Below are positions 51,199 to 60,629 of a stretch of 64,000 nucleotides of DNA, piece after piece. This DNA comes from Clavibacter sp. (GTDB lineage Bacteria > Actinomycetota > Actinomycetes > Nanopelagicales > Nanopelagicaceae). The DNA is taken from positions 310,001 to 374,000 of the forward strand of contig BGOH01000001.1 of NCBI GenBank assembly GCA_003569145.1, given 5' to 3'. The notes below the pieces were generated by a model. The model was not told the origin of the DNA. It ran no database searches and worked only from the letters and a program-made list of their open reading frames with translations. Every line of letters begins with the position of its first letter. Position 1 is the first letter of the stretch. The position numbers and the translations under genes were made by a program.

Positions 51199-53299
51199 AT
51201 GTTTGAACGTCTTGGGCACTTAATAGCGAAGCGGAAAAAGTCAGTTCTAACCCTTTTCCTGCTCTCCACAATCCTTGCAGGGGCCATTGGTTCTCAAGTC
51301 TTTTCTCGCTTTGATACCGGTGGATATATGGATCCCAATAGTGACTCAGCAAAAGTTTGGGAGTATCTGGATGAAACTTTTAAGGTTAAAGACCCAGCGG
51401 TTGTATTGGTAGTTGATGGAAAAGATAAGTCGGCTGATGATCCAAGCGTAGTTGCTGCCGCACAGAAAATTGAAGCTAGCCTTAGAAGCGAACCAAGTGC
51501 TGAAAACGTTCTTTCTTATTGGTCGGCAGGTGGCGCTCCCTCACTAAAGAGCAAAGATGGAAATTCTGCATTTATATTCGTATATCTAAAGTCAACGGAC
51601 TTTACTGAGATAGATAAACTCGGTGGTCTTTATCAAGAAAAATACGATGGAGCTTTTGAAGGCGTTGAAGTTTATGCATCTGGCGGCGCAGTATTTGCAA
51701 ATGCTATTAATGGCCGAATTCAAAATGATTTAAAGATCTCCGAGGCTATCTCAATCCCACTTACATTCTTACTTCTCTTATTTGTATTTGGAGCAATGGC
51801 AGCATCTGCTATGCCTCTAATTGTTGGAATCACAGCGATTTAGGAACATTCCTAGTTATGTTCCTACTTACTCTAGTTACTGATGTAAGCATTTTTGCTT
51901 TGAATTTAACTACCGGACTTGGGTTGGGCTTAGGAATTGATTACGCTCTATTGGTAGTTAATAGATTCCGAGAAGAATTAGCTAAGGGTCTTGATAATGA
52001 AAGCGCAATAGTAAATACCCTTCGAACTGCTGGAAAGACTGTCTTTTACTCCGGAGTTACCGTTGTTCTTACGCTCTTATCACTTACATTCTTCCCACAG
52101 AATTTCTTAAAATCGATGGGTTATGCCGGAGCTGCAGTAGTTGCCCTTGCCGTCGTTGGAGCGCTCATCCTCTACCTGCAATTCTGGCTTTATTAGGAAC
52201 AAAAATTAATAAAGGCGTAGTTCGTAAAGGTGGAATAGTTCAAAAAGAAGATGGTAGATGGTCAAAGGTTGCGCGATTTGTGATGAGAAGACCGATCAGC
52301 GTAATAACTGCATCTTTAGCGGTGCTCTTCTTGATGATTGCTCCCATAGCCAATATCAAATTCTCTCAAGTAGATAGTGGTGTACTTCCTAGAGATGATC
52401 GGGCATATATCGCATCTCAATTTATTGCCGATGAATTTCCCGGCCAAGAGAGCAATCCGATTGAAATAGTCTTTCCAAATGGCGCATCACAGACCAGTGA
52501 GATCAACGCATTTGTAAACCGAGTTTCACTAACTGAAGGCATAACTCGAGTTGGCCAAGTAGAGCTTGCTGGAGAAAGTGCGCGCGTGGTTGCAATCCAT
52601 TCGATGCAGCCAAGAACTAGTGAAGGTGAGGCTCTAATTAAGGAGCTTCGCAATCTACCCGCACCTAGTGGAACCTTGATTGGCGGTGCCGCAGCAGATT
52701 ATGCAGATACACAAAATGCAATCTCTAGCACTCTTCCTGCCGTTCTAGGCTGGATCATAATCACAGTTCTGCTTTTGCTCTTTGCCTTTACTGGCTCAAT
52801 TCTTCTTCCGATTAAAGCAGTGATATTAAATTTCGTCTCGCTGGCTGCAACCATGGGAGTTCTTACTTGGGTATTCATTGAAGGAAATCTAAAGTTTCTT
52901 GTCGGAGATTTCATTGAAACTGGATCACTCGATACAAATACCATGGTCTTAATTGCAGTTGTAGCTTTTGGATTATCTATGGACTATGAAGTCTTCTTAC
53001 TCTCACGAATTAAAGAAGAGCATGATGCTGGAAATTCCAATATCGATTCTGTTGCGATGGGCCTGCAAAAATCAGCACGAATCATCACTGCAGCAGCGTT
53101 TATTCTGGCGGTGGTCTTTGCTGCCTTCGTTATTAGCGGTGTGACATCAATCAAGATGATGGGATTTGGCGTTGCTTTCGCAATACTTCTTGACGCTACT
53201 TTGATTCGCGCATTTCTAGTGCCAGCTCTGATGAGACTCTTTGGTGACTGGAATTGGTGGGCTCCACGCTCGCTTAAGCGCTTCCAAATTAATCACTAA
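51199..53299 (+). pseudogene. MMPL/RND-family exporter, disrupted by two apparent 1-nt deletions (or sequence errors)
   Basis: Three consecutive ORFs (51199-51843, 51858-52196, 52280-53299) are contiguous parts of one MMPL protein; junctions restore as TAILGTFLVMFL and LILLPAILALLGTKINKG with one base added at each site. Confidence 0.88.
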
Positions 53300-53326
53300 A
53301 GGATTATGCGCAGGTAGAATTCCCAA

Positions 53327-54166
53327 GTGGATTTAATCGCAACCCTGCAATGCGCTGATCAAAGAGGCATCGTTCATGCGATGACAAGCTCTGTCTTAGC
53401 CTGCCAAGGCAACATCATTGAAAATCAGCAGTTCACAGATCCAGTGACCAATAGCTTTGTTATGCGCACTCGCTTTGAAACTAGCTCCTCACTTGATACT
53501 GCTCGAAAGGTCTTATTTGAAGGACTCTCAAAATTCAATCCTGAGTTAACCATCAGAGATAACGCCTCACCCAAGCGGGCCTTAGTAATGGTTACTAAAG
53601 AGAGCCATTGCCTACGAGATCTGCTCTACCTACTAGAACTTGGCGAATTGCCGATTCAAATCCCTTTAGTTGTAGGAAATCATGAAGAGCTAAAGAGCCT
53701 AGTCGAATCTCATGGCATCAAATTTAAATATCTTCCAGTTTCAAGTGAAAATAAGGAAAGCTCTGAAACTCAACTTCTCTCACTTATTGACTCTGAGAAA
53801 ATTGATTTTCTCGTTTTAGCTCGCTACATGCAGATACTCTCCCCAGATTTCTGCGACAAACTCTCGAATCGAATTATTAATATCCATCACTCCTTTCTTC
53901 CAGGATTTAAAGGGGCTAAGCCTTATCACCAAGCACATGCAAAAGGTGTAAAGATTATTGGAGCTACTGCTCACTTTGTCACTAAAGATTTAGATGAGGG
54001 TCCAATTATTGAGCAAGATGTTGCTCACGTTTCTCATGCATCAACCCCTGAAGAGTTAATTGCTATTGGCCGCGATATTGAACGTCGTGTTTTAGCAAGA
54101 GCTGTAAAACTTTACGCTGAAGATAGAATATTTATCGTTGGAAATAGAACAGTAATATTTAATTAA
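53327..54166 (+). CDS. purU: Formyltetrahydrofolate deformylase
   Basis: N-terminal ACT (CADQRGIVHAMTSSV), INIHHSFLPGFKGAKPYHQAHAKGVKIIGATAHFVTKDLDEGPIIEQD. Confidence 0.96.
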   Translation: MDLIATLQCADQRGIVHAMTSSVLACQGNIIENQQFTDPVTNSFVMRTRFETSSSLDTARKVLFEGLSKFNPELTIRDNASPKRALVMVTKESHCLRDLLYLLELGELPIQIPLVVGNHEELKSLVESHGIKFKYLPVSSENKESSETQLLSLIDSEKIDFLVLARYMQILSPDFCDKLSNRIINIHHSFLPGFKGAKPYHQAHAKGVKIIGATAHFVTKDLDEGPIIEQDVAHVSHASTPEELIAIGRDIERRVLARAVKLYAEDRIFIVGNRTVIFN

Positions 54167-54169
54167 GTG

Positions 54170-54242
54170 TGTCCTTGGCCGGAGTTGAACCGGCGACCTA
54201 CCGCTTAGGAGGCGGTTGCTCTATCCACTGAGCTACAAGGAC
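54170..54242 (-). tRNA. tRNA-Arg (anticodon CCU)
   Basis: Minus strand gtccttg ta gctcagtggatagagc a accgc ctcctaa gcggt aggtc gccgg ttcaact ccggc caaggac a. Confidence 0.96.
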
Positions 54243-54285
54243 TTATGTGTAAATAATTTCACACTCTATTCACAGATAATTACTT

Positions 54286-54331
54286 GCGTAAAAATTGTGA
54301 AGTATCTAATGATAATTCAATATTTTTACGC
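54286..54331. repeat. Inverted repeat GCGTAAAAAT...ATTTTTACGC (10-bp perfect arms, 26-nt spacer)
   Basis: Read directly; inner TGAA/TTCA could extend the stem after a 2-nt mismatch. Confidence 0.8.
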
Positions 54332-54400
54332 GGTAAATTGCTTAAATCAATGCTTTCAGATAGCCTAACGCTCAATCTCGTTTGGAGTTGATTTCTAATC

Positions 54401-55627
54401 ATGAAAGCCCTAGTAATAGGTGCCGGTGGCGTCGGAAGAGCGATAGCAAATATCGCTGTGCGAAGGCCCTTTATTACCTCGATGGTAATTGCAGACCGCA
54501 CCCTCTCGCGCGCCGAAGAAGCCGTATATCGCGTTAAAGACCCACGCTTTTCTGCAGCCCAGGTAAATGCTGCTGAACTAGAAGACCTGCGCGAATTAAT
54601 TCGTAAAGTCGATCCTGATGTGGTCATTAATGCTGTTGACCCACGATTTGTAATGCCAATTTTTCTTGCTTGCGAAATCGAAAACACTAATTACATCGAT
54701 ATGGCAATGTCTTTATCAAGGCCGCATCCTCACTACCCACACCGTGAAACAGGTGTGAAGTTGGGAGATGAGCAGTTTGCAAGAGATTGGAATTGGGAAG
54801 AACGAAAGATTTATGCCCTTGTTGGTATGGGTGTAGAACCTGGAATGAGCGATATCTTTGCTAAATATGCCAACGATGAACTCTTCTCCCGAATTGATTC
54901 AATAACAGTTCTTGATGGCTCTAACTTAAGAGTTGAAGGCGCAGATTTTGCTCCCTCCTTCTCGATCTGGACCACTATTGAGGAGTGTTTAAATCCTCCG
55001 CTTGTTTGGGAAGATGGTCGTGGTTGGTTTACAACTGAGCCATTTAGCGAGATTGAGGTATTTGATTTCCCAGAAGGTATTGGACCAGTTGAGTGTGTGA
55101 ACGTGGAACACGAAGAGGTAGTTCTAATTCCTCAAAAGATTGATGCCAAGAAAGTTAACTTTAAATATGGACTGGGAGCTGAGTTCATCCAGATCCTAAA
55201 GACCATAAATATGCTGGGAATGGATAAGAAAGAAAATGTAGATGTTCAGGGAGTATCAGTTTCACCAAGAGATCTTCTTGCAGCATCACTTCCAGATCCA
55301 GCAACTCTTGGATCAAGAATGAAAGGAAAGACTTGTGCTGGAACTTTAGTAAAAGGTTTGGACAAGTCAGGAAATCCAAAAGCTGTCTACATCTACAATG
55401 TAATTGATAATCAGTGGTCCATGAAGGAATATGGCGATCAAGCGGTAGTCTGGCAAACAGCTGTTAATCCAATAATTGCAATGGAGTTAATTGAAAAGGG
55501 AATTTGGAAGCCAAGAGGGGTAAATGGCCCGGAATGGTTTGATGCCAAGCCTTTCCTTGATTTATTAGAGGAATATGGCACCTCTTGGCATATCAGAGAA
55601 GAAGATGCCAGTAATATCGTAAAGTAA
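54401..55627 (+). CDS. Saccharopine dehydrogenase-family oxidoreductase
   Basis: KALVIGAGGVGRAIANIA Rossmann motif, VGMGVEPGMSDIFAKYA. Confidence 0.85.
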   Translation: MKALVIGAGGVGRAIANIAVRRPFITSMVIADRTLSRAEEAVYRVKDPRFSAAQVNAAELEDLRELIRKVDPDVVINAVDPRFVMPIFLACEIENTNYIDMAMSLSRPHPHYPHRETGVKLGDEQFARDWNWEERKIYALVGMGVEPGMSDIFAKYANDELFSRIDSITVLDGSNLRVEGADFAPSFSIWTTIEECLNPPLVWEDGRGWFTTEPFSEIEVFDFPEGIGPVECVNVEHEEVVLIPQKIDAKKVNFKYGLGAEFIQILKTINMLGMDKKENVDVQGVSVSPRDLLAASLPDPATLGSRMKGKTCAGTLVKGLDKSGNPKAVYIYNVIDNQWSMKEYGDQAVVWQTAVNPIIAMELIEKGIWKPRGVNGPEWFDAKPFLDLLEEYGTSWHIREEDASNIVK

Positions 55628-56409
55628 TGTCAAAACCAATTGCTTTAATAACTGGAGCCACAGCAGGCATTGGCGCATCCTTTGCAGAGCTACTAGCAAA
55701 AAAAGGTCACGATCTAGTAATTGTCGCTCGTGATTTAGAGCGATTAAATCAAAACGCTAGTAAGTGGCGAGAGAGTTTTGGAGTTGAAGTTGAAGTCTTA
55801 GTTGCTGACTTGAGTCGCGATGAAGATATTAGGCGGGTTGAGCTACGTCTACAGAATACCTCAAGGCCTATTGAAGTTTTAATTAATAACGCTGGCTTTG
55901 GAATAAAGAAAAGCTTTTTAGTAAGTGAAATTTCAGATGAGATTTCCCTGCTTGATGTTTTGGTAACTGCGCCAATGCGTTTAATGCATGCTGTATTGCC
56001 CACTATGAAGGCTCGAAATAGCGGAGTAATAATTAATGTTTCAAGTATTGCGGGCTGGATTGCTAGTGGAACCTATAGCGCAGCTAAGTCCTACCTAACA
56101 GTTCTAAGTGAATCCCTTCACACTGAACTCTCGAGTAGCAATGTAAAAGTACTAGCCCTTGCACCTGGTTACACCAGAACAGAATTTCACCAAAGAGGAA
56201 ACATGAAAATGAATGGATTGCCCAATTGGCTCTGGCTCACCTCTGAAAAAGTTGCTCAAGATGCCTGGGACTCTGCCCAAGCTGGAAAAGCTATCTGCAT
56301 TCCTGGAAGGCAGTATCAAGTAATTTCAAAGCTGGCTAGATACGCCCCTAGATCTTGGGTTAGAAAACTCGGAATGAACCTTGGCTCTCGCCGAGGGAGA
56401 AATAAGTAA
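55627..56409 (+). CDS. Short-chain dehydrogenase/reductase
   Basis: ALITGATAGIGASFAELLAKKGHDLVIVARD, LINNAGFG, GTYSAAKSYL. Confidence 0.93.
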   Translation: MSKPIALITGATAGIGASFAELLAKKGHDLVIVARDLERLNQNASKWRESFGVEVEVLVADLSRDEDIRRVELRLQNTSRPIEVLINNAGFGIKKSFLVSEISDEISLLDVLVTAPMRLMHAVLPTMKARNSGVIINVSSIAGWIASGTYSAAKSYLTVLSESLHTELSSSNVKVLALAPGYTRTEFHQRGNMKMNGLPNWLWLTSEKVAQDAWDSAQAGKAICIPGRQYQVISKLARYAPRSWVRKLGMNLGSRRGRNK

Positions 56410-56526
56410 TTTTCCTAACTTCTCAGTAAATTCTCTAGAACTTTACGCATTTCCCTCACCAAAAAAACAGAGTTCCCCCTTTAAGATGGCTCCATATAGG
56501 TCACTCAACTTTTAAGGAGAATAATT

Positions 56527-57225
56527 GTGCGTAACTCACTCAAGCAATTTGGAAGAGGCGCAACCCTATTTGCTGCAACCTCCCTGCTAATGGCAACTAC
56601 TGCGGTAATTCCAGCAGAGGCTGCTAACAAAGCTGGAGCAGCTTGCACAAAGGCAAATGCAAAGACCAAAATAGGTGGAGATGGGTATGTATGTACCAAG
56701 AATCCAACTGTGAAGAATGCAAAGTTAACTTGGGTGTGGGTAGGGTGCATTGATTCCAACAAACTTTATCTAGAATCAAGTGCTCGCTTAAAGAGCATCA
56801 CAGAGACCGCTGCTCAAGCAGCAACGATGCTTGATACTGAGATTGCTGCCCTTAAGGCTGCAGCTCCTGCAGATGAAGCAGAAGCAAAAGTATTTGATCA
56901 AAAAGCGACAGATGCTAAAGCTAAACAAGCAGCTGCGCTATTAGAGGCGAAGGCCAACACTGATAATGCAACTAAAGTTGGAGCTACCACTACTGCTGGA
57001 AAGCAATACACAACTAATGCTGCCACTTGGACTAAGGCTGCTCGTAGCTATGAACTTGCTGCCAAGAACTTTGAGAGATCAGCTGCCAGCCTTCGCGACA
57101 AGATAGGCGAAGTTGCGAAAAAGGAGAAGCAGAAGGTAAATGTGCTTCAGACGGTTGAGAACACTAAGTCTGAGGTTAGTTCAACTCTACAAAATAGAAA
57201 GCAGGCCTGTGCACCTGGTCTATAA
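56527..57225 (+). CDS. Secreted Ala/Lys-rich coiled-coil protein of unknown function
   Basis: Signal peptide, conserved short Cys/Trp region (ACTKANAKTKIGGDGYVCTKNPTVKNAKLTWVWVGC), then long helical Ala/Lys-rich stretch; start GTG 56527 with AAGGAG upstream. Confidence 0.7.
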   Translation: MRNSLKQFGRGATLFAATSLLMATTAVIPAEAANKAGAACTKANAKTKIGGDGYVCTKNPTVKNAKLTWVWVGCIDSNKLYLESSARLKSITETAAQAATMLDTEIAALKAAAPADEAEAKVFDQKATDAKAKQAAALLEAKANTDNATKVGATTTAGKQYTTNAATWTKAARSYELAAKNFERSAASLRDKIGEVAKKEKQKVNVLQTVENTKSEVSSTLQNRKQACAPGL

Positions 57226-57233
57226 AGTTTTAG

Positions 57234-57659
57234 TTAGCCGACTATCACTTTAGTTGTAGTTACTTTCACCGCAATATTCTGAAGTGGGCTCTCTGCAGGG
57301 CCCTTTGTGACCGCGCCAGTGATTGAGAAATTTGCTAGGTGATTGTCGCATACCCACTTATTTCCATCTTTTCTCAAGGGATAGCCTTGATGGGTACAAG
57401 CAAGGTTTAAAGCCTTAAAAGCACTACTTCCTTTACCTGTTCTTACTAGCGCAATATCTATGCCTTGATTATTGGTGAATTGAACAACTCCGCCAACTTT
57501 TTTCAAGGCTGGATTCTTGGAGAGAGTTATCTCGACTTTTCCATTTGCTAGCACCTTTACACCACTTGCAGCAATAGCATTTTCAGGTATTAAACCAAGC
57601 GTAAGAACAGCAAGGCCACAAAGTACTGCCCGTCTTGATACATTTTTTTCGCTATCCAT
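57234..57659 (-). CDS. Tat-exported Rieske-like [2Fe-2S] protein
   Basis: Twin-Arg signal (SRRAVLCGLAVLTLGL), C-T-H...C-D-N-H ligand set; start placed at MDSEKN. Confidence 0.72.
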   Translation of the reverse strand: MDSEKNVSRRAVLCGLAVLTLGLIPENAIAASGVKVLANGKVEITLSKNPALKKVGGVVQFTNNQGIDIALVRTGKGSSAFKALNLACTHQGYPLRKDGNKWVCDNHLANFSITGAVTKGPAESPLQNIAVKVTTTKVIVG

Positions 57660-57682
57660 TATCTCCCCTTTAATACCGTTAG

Positions 57683-59098
57683 ATGATGAAAATCTATCTG
57701 CTTTTCCGCCTCCTGGCCATCGCAACTCTAATTGCCTACCTATTTCTCAGGAACAATTCAGATGCTAGGTGGGAATATGACCTGGTTCTATTTAATCTCG
57801 TTGCCCTACTTGCTGCACTCTCAATTGCTCTCTCTCCAATTCTCGATGATCCCTTGGGTAGAGCTGGAGTTATTGGTGCAATCATCTCTTGGAGCGCAGG
57901 GTCAATAACCTCATCACTTGATTCTTTCTTTGAGATAAATACGCTACTAGATCTTGATTTGATAGCTCAAAGCTTCTATGCACTTTTTTACCCACTAGCG
58001 ATTTTTGGTCTAACTAGAGCAATCCGATTCAAGACTGTAAGCAAATCTCTAGAGTTACTAGATACTTCAATTATCGCAATTGGATATACCACGATATTGA
58101 CAGCTCTTTTGGTCAGACCAGCAATGACAACTATTGATGGAAGTATCTTTGATGTATTTCTCGCAATTCTTTATCCAGTAGGAGACATTGTCATCTTGGT
58201 TTTAGTACTTCTCTTGGTTTTAAGGCAGTCAATGAGCTGGAGAAATGGCCTTATTCTTATCGGGGCAACAATATTTTTTCTATCTGACTTCTACTTTCTC
58301 TATCAATCCTATTTAGGCAAATATGAATTCGGATCCCTCACTGACGTTGGGTGGTTGATTAGCTTTATCCTTCTCTCTCAAGCTTTTTGGTTTGCAAATA
58401 ATGAAGAGTTAGCGGCTAGAAGTTTCAATTCAGCAGTTGCCACAATCGCTCTTCTTGGAAGCTCTACCCTTCTTGCAATTGCAGTTCTGCAGCCTTCATA
58501 CATTCCACGCTTTTTAATCCTGCCCGCTTTTGTAACTATCGCGCTCTCATTTCTACGTATGGGCGTTGCTATAAATGATGCTCGCAACATGAGTAATGAA
58601 CAGATACTGGCACGAACCGATGAGCTAACTGGCCTTGCTAATCGGCGAAAGTTCATGGTGGATGGCCAAGAATTCCTTAAAGAGCCTGGCTCACTACTAA
58701 TTCTTGATTTAGATGGATTCAAGGCAGTCAATGACAGCCTAGGACATGGAATTGGCGATCAACTCCTTAAGCAAGTTGCTAACCGCTTTCAAAGAGTTAT
58801 GCCCTCCGATGGCCTGCTAGCTCGCCTCGGCGGTGATGAGTTTGGCGCTCTAATTCCAGGAGTTGATGGCATTGAGGTTGCAAGGGCTCTTAAGGCAACT
58901 CTCACCTATCCATTCCACATTAACTCAAATGAAATCCACCTCGATGTTTCAATTGGTGAGGCAAGAAATGATCCAGGCTCAAGTGCTCTCGAGCAGCTCC
59001 TTCGAAGAGCCGATGAGGCGATGTATGAAGCAAAGCGATCAAAACTTGGCGTGGTCTCTTGGCGCAACCAATTAGGCACATCTGGCTCTAGGTTGTAA
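57683..59098 (+). CDS. Membrane GGDEF diguanylate cyclase
   Basis: Multiple TM helices, [49 protein letters not shown]. Confidence 0.93.
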   Translation: MMKIYLLFRLLAIATLIAYLFLRNNSDARWEYDLVLFNLVALLAALSIALSPILDDPLGRAGVIGAIISWSAGSITSSLDSFFEINTLLDLDLIAQSFYALFYPLAIFGLTRAIRFKTVSKSLELLDTSIIAIGYTTILTALLVRPAMTTIDGSIFDVFLAILYPVGDIVILVLVLLLVLRQSMSWRNGLILIGATIFFLSDFYFLYQSYLGKYEFGSLTDVGWLISFILLSQAFWFANNEELAARSFNSAVATIALLGSSTLLAIAVLQPSYIPRFLILPAFVTIALSFLRMGVAINDARNMSNEQILARTDELTGLANRRKFMVDGQEFLKEPGSLLILDLDGFKAVNDSLGHGIGDQLLKQVANRFQRVMPSDGLLARLGGDEFGALIPGVDGIEVARALKATLTYPFHINSNEIHLDVSIGEARNDPGSSALEQLLRRADEAMYEAKRSKLGVVSWRNQLGTSGSRL

Positions 59099-59192
59099 AT
59101 TTTGCCAAGTCAGAAACATCCAACCAATAAGCCCTAAAGGCTTAACTACAAGAGGTGAGATTCACAAGCCCCAAGTTAAGGAGGTTCCCTAA

Positions 59193-60626
59193 TTGGCAGA
59201 GAAGTTCAAAAATAAAGTTCTAATCCTGGGAGCAGGATCAGTATCCCAATCAGTATTACCCCTTTTAATCGAGCATCTAGTTGATGCAAAGCAAATCACC
59301 ATCATGGACCAGCGAGATAATCGCTCAAGAGTTAAAGGCGCGTTAGATAAAGGCGCTACTTACATCCAAGACCAAATAACTAAAGATAATCTTGATAGCC
59401 AATTAAAAAAGTATTTAAGTGCTGGAGACTTTCTCCTTGATTTAGCTTGGAACATTGATGCCAATACCATTCTTAATTGGTGCCATGACAATGGAGTTCT
59501 CTATTTAAACACCTCAGTTGAGGAGTGGGATCCTTATGCGGGAGGAGCAAATAAACATCCGCTAGAGCGAACTCTTTATTACCGCCATATGCGTATGCGT
59601 GAGATGAAATCAAAGTGGAACAAAGTTGGAGCAACTGCCATTGTTGAACATGGCGCAAATCCTGGACTTGTTTCGCATCTAGTGAAGAAATCCATGGTTG
59701 ATATTGCAACCCTTGCTCTTAAAGAATCAAAGGCCGCAGCTGGGGTGGAAAGCGCCCTAACTGATGAGCGTTATAACGATCTTGCTCACCTACTTGGAGT
59801 TAAAGTTATTCATATCTCTGAGCGCGACACCCAAGTAACTAATAAGCCAAAACAATGGGGCGAATTTGTTAACACCTGGTCAGTTGAAGGTTTTTATGAA
59901 GAAGGTGTTGCTCCAGCAGAGCTTGGCTGGGGAACTCACGAAAAAACACTTCCGCTAAATGCCTATGAACATCAAAGCGGGCCAAGAAATCAAATTGCAA
60001 TTGCTCAACCTGGAGCAACAACCTGGGTTCGCTCCTGGGTGCCAAACTTTGAAATCCATGGCATGGTAATTCGCCATGGCGAGGCATTTACAATCTCAGA
60101 TCACTTAACTGTCTGGGATGGAGCCAAGGCTCTCTATCGCCCAACGGTTCACTATGCCTACTGCCCCACAAATGAAGCTATTGCTTCGATGAAGGAACTT
60201 GAGATGCGCTCTTGGGATCTTCATAAAAATCAGAGAATTATGAATGATGAGATCACAGATGGTGATGATCGTCTTGGAGTATTACTAATGGGCCATCCCT
60301 ATAAAGCTTGGTGGACAGGATCACTGCTTAGCATCCATGAATCAAGAAAGTTGATTCCTGATCAATCAGCAACAACAGTTCAAGTTGCCTCTGCCGTTTA
60401 TGCAGCAGTTGCTTGGGCAATGAAAAATCCTGATAAAGGATTACTTGTGCCGGATGAACTTCCATGGCGCGAAGTACTTAGCTATGCCGAGAAGTACTGG
60501 GGCGGTATTCACTCCGAGGCTAGCGCTTGGGATCCTTTGATGAATCGAAAAGATTTATTTGAAGGCTGGAATGGCAAGAAAGTTGATAGCAGCGATCCTT
60601 GGCAGTTCTCAAACTTCCTGGTTTAG
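59193..60626 (+). CDS. Homospermidine synthase
   Basis: 477 aa; VLILGAGSVSQSVLPLLIEHL, NTSVEEWDPYAGG, VEHGANPGLVSHLVKKS; TTG start after AAGGAGG. Confidence 0.87.
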   Translation: MAEKFKNKVLILGAGSVSQSVLPLLIEHLVDAKQITIMDQRDNRSRVKGALDKGATYIQDQITKDNLDSQLKKYLSAGDFLLDLAWNIDANTILNWCHDNGVLYLNTSVEEWDPYAGGANKHPLERTLYYRHMRMREMKSKWNKVGATAIVEHGANPGLVSHLVKKSMVDIATLALKESKAAAGVESALTDERYNDLAHLLGVKVIHISERDTQVTNKPKQWGEFVNTWSVEGFYEEGVAPAELGWGTHEKTLPLNAYEHQSGPRNQIAIAQPGATTWVRSWVPNFEIHGMVIRHGEAFTISDHLTVWDGAKALYRPTVHYAYCPTNEAIASMKELEMRSWDLHKNQRIMNDEITDGDDRLGVLLMGHPYKAWWTGSLLSIHESRKLIPDQSATTVQVASAVYAAVAWAMKNPDKGLLVPDELPWREVLSYAEKYWGGIHSEASAWDPLMNRKDLFEGWNGKKVDSSDPWQFSNFLV

Positions 60627-60629
60627 CAA

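Noticed and set aside
51116-51352. 79-aa N-terminal extension of TetR
   Set aside because: It would read antisense through the mmpL promoter and 5' end; the helix-turn-helix protein starts naturally at MVPRVAV.
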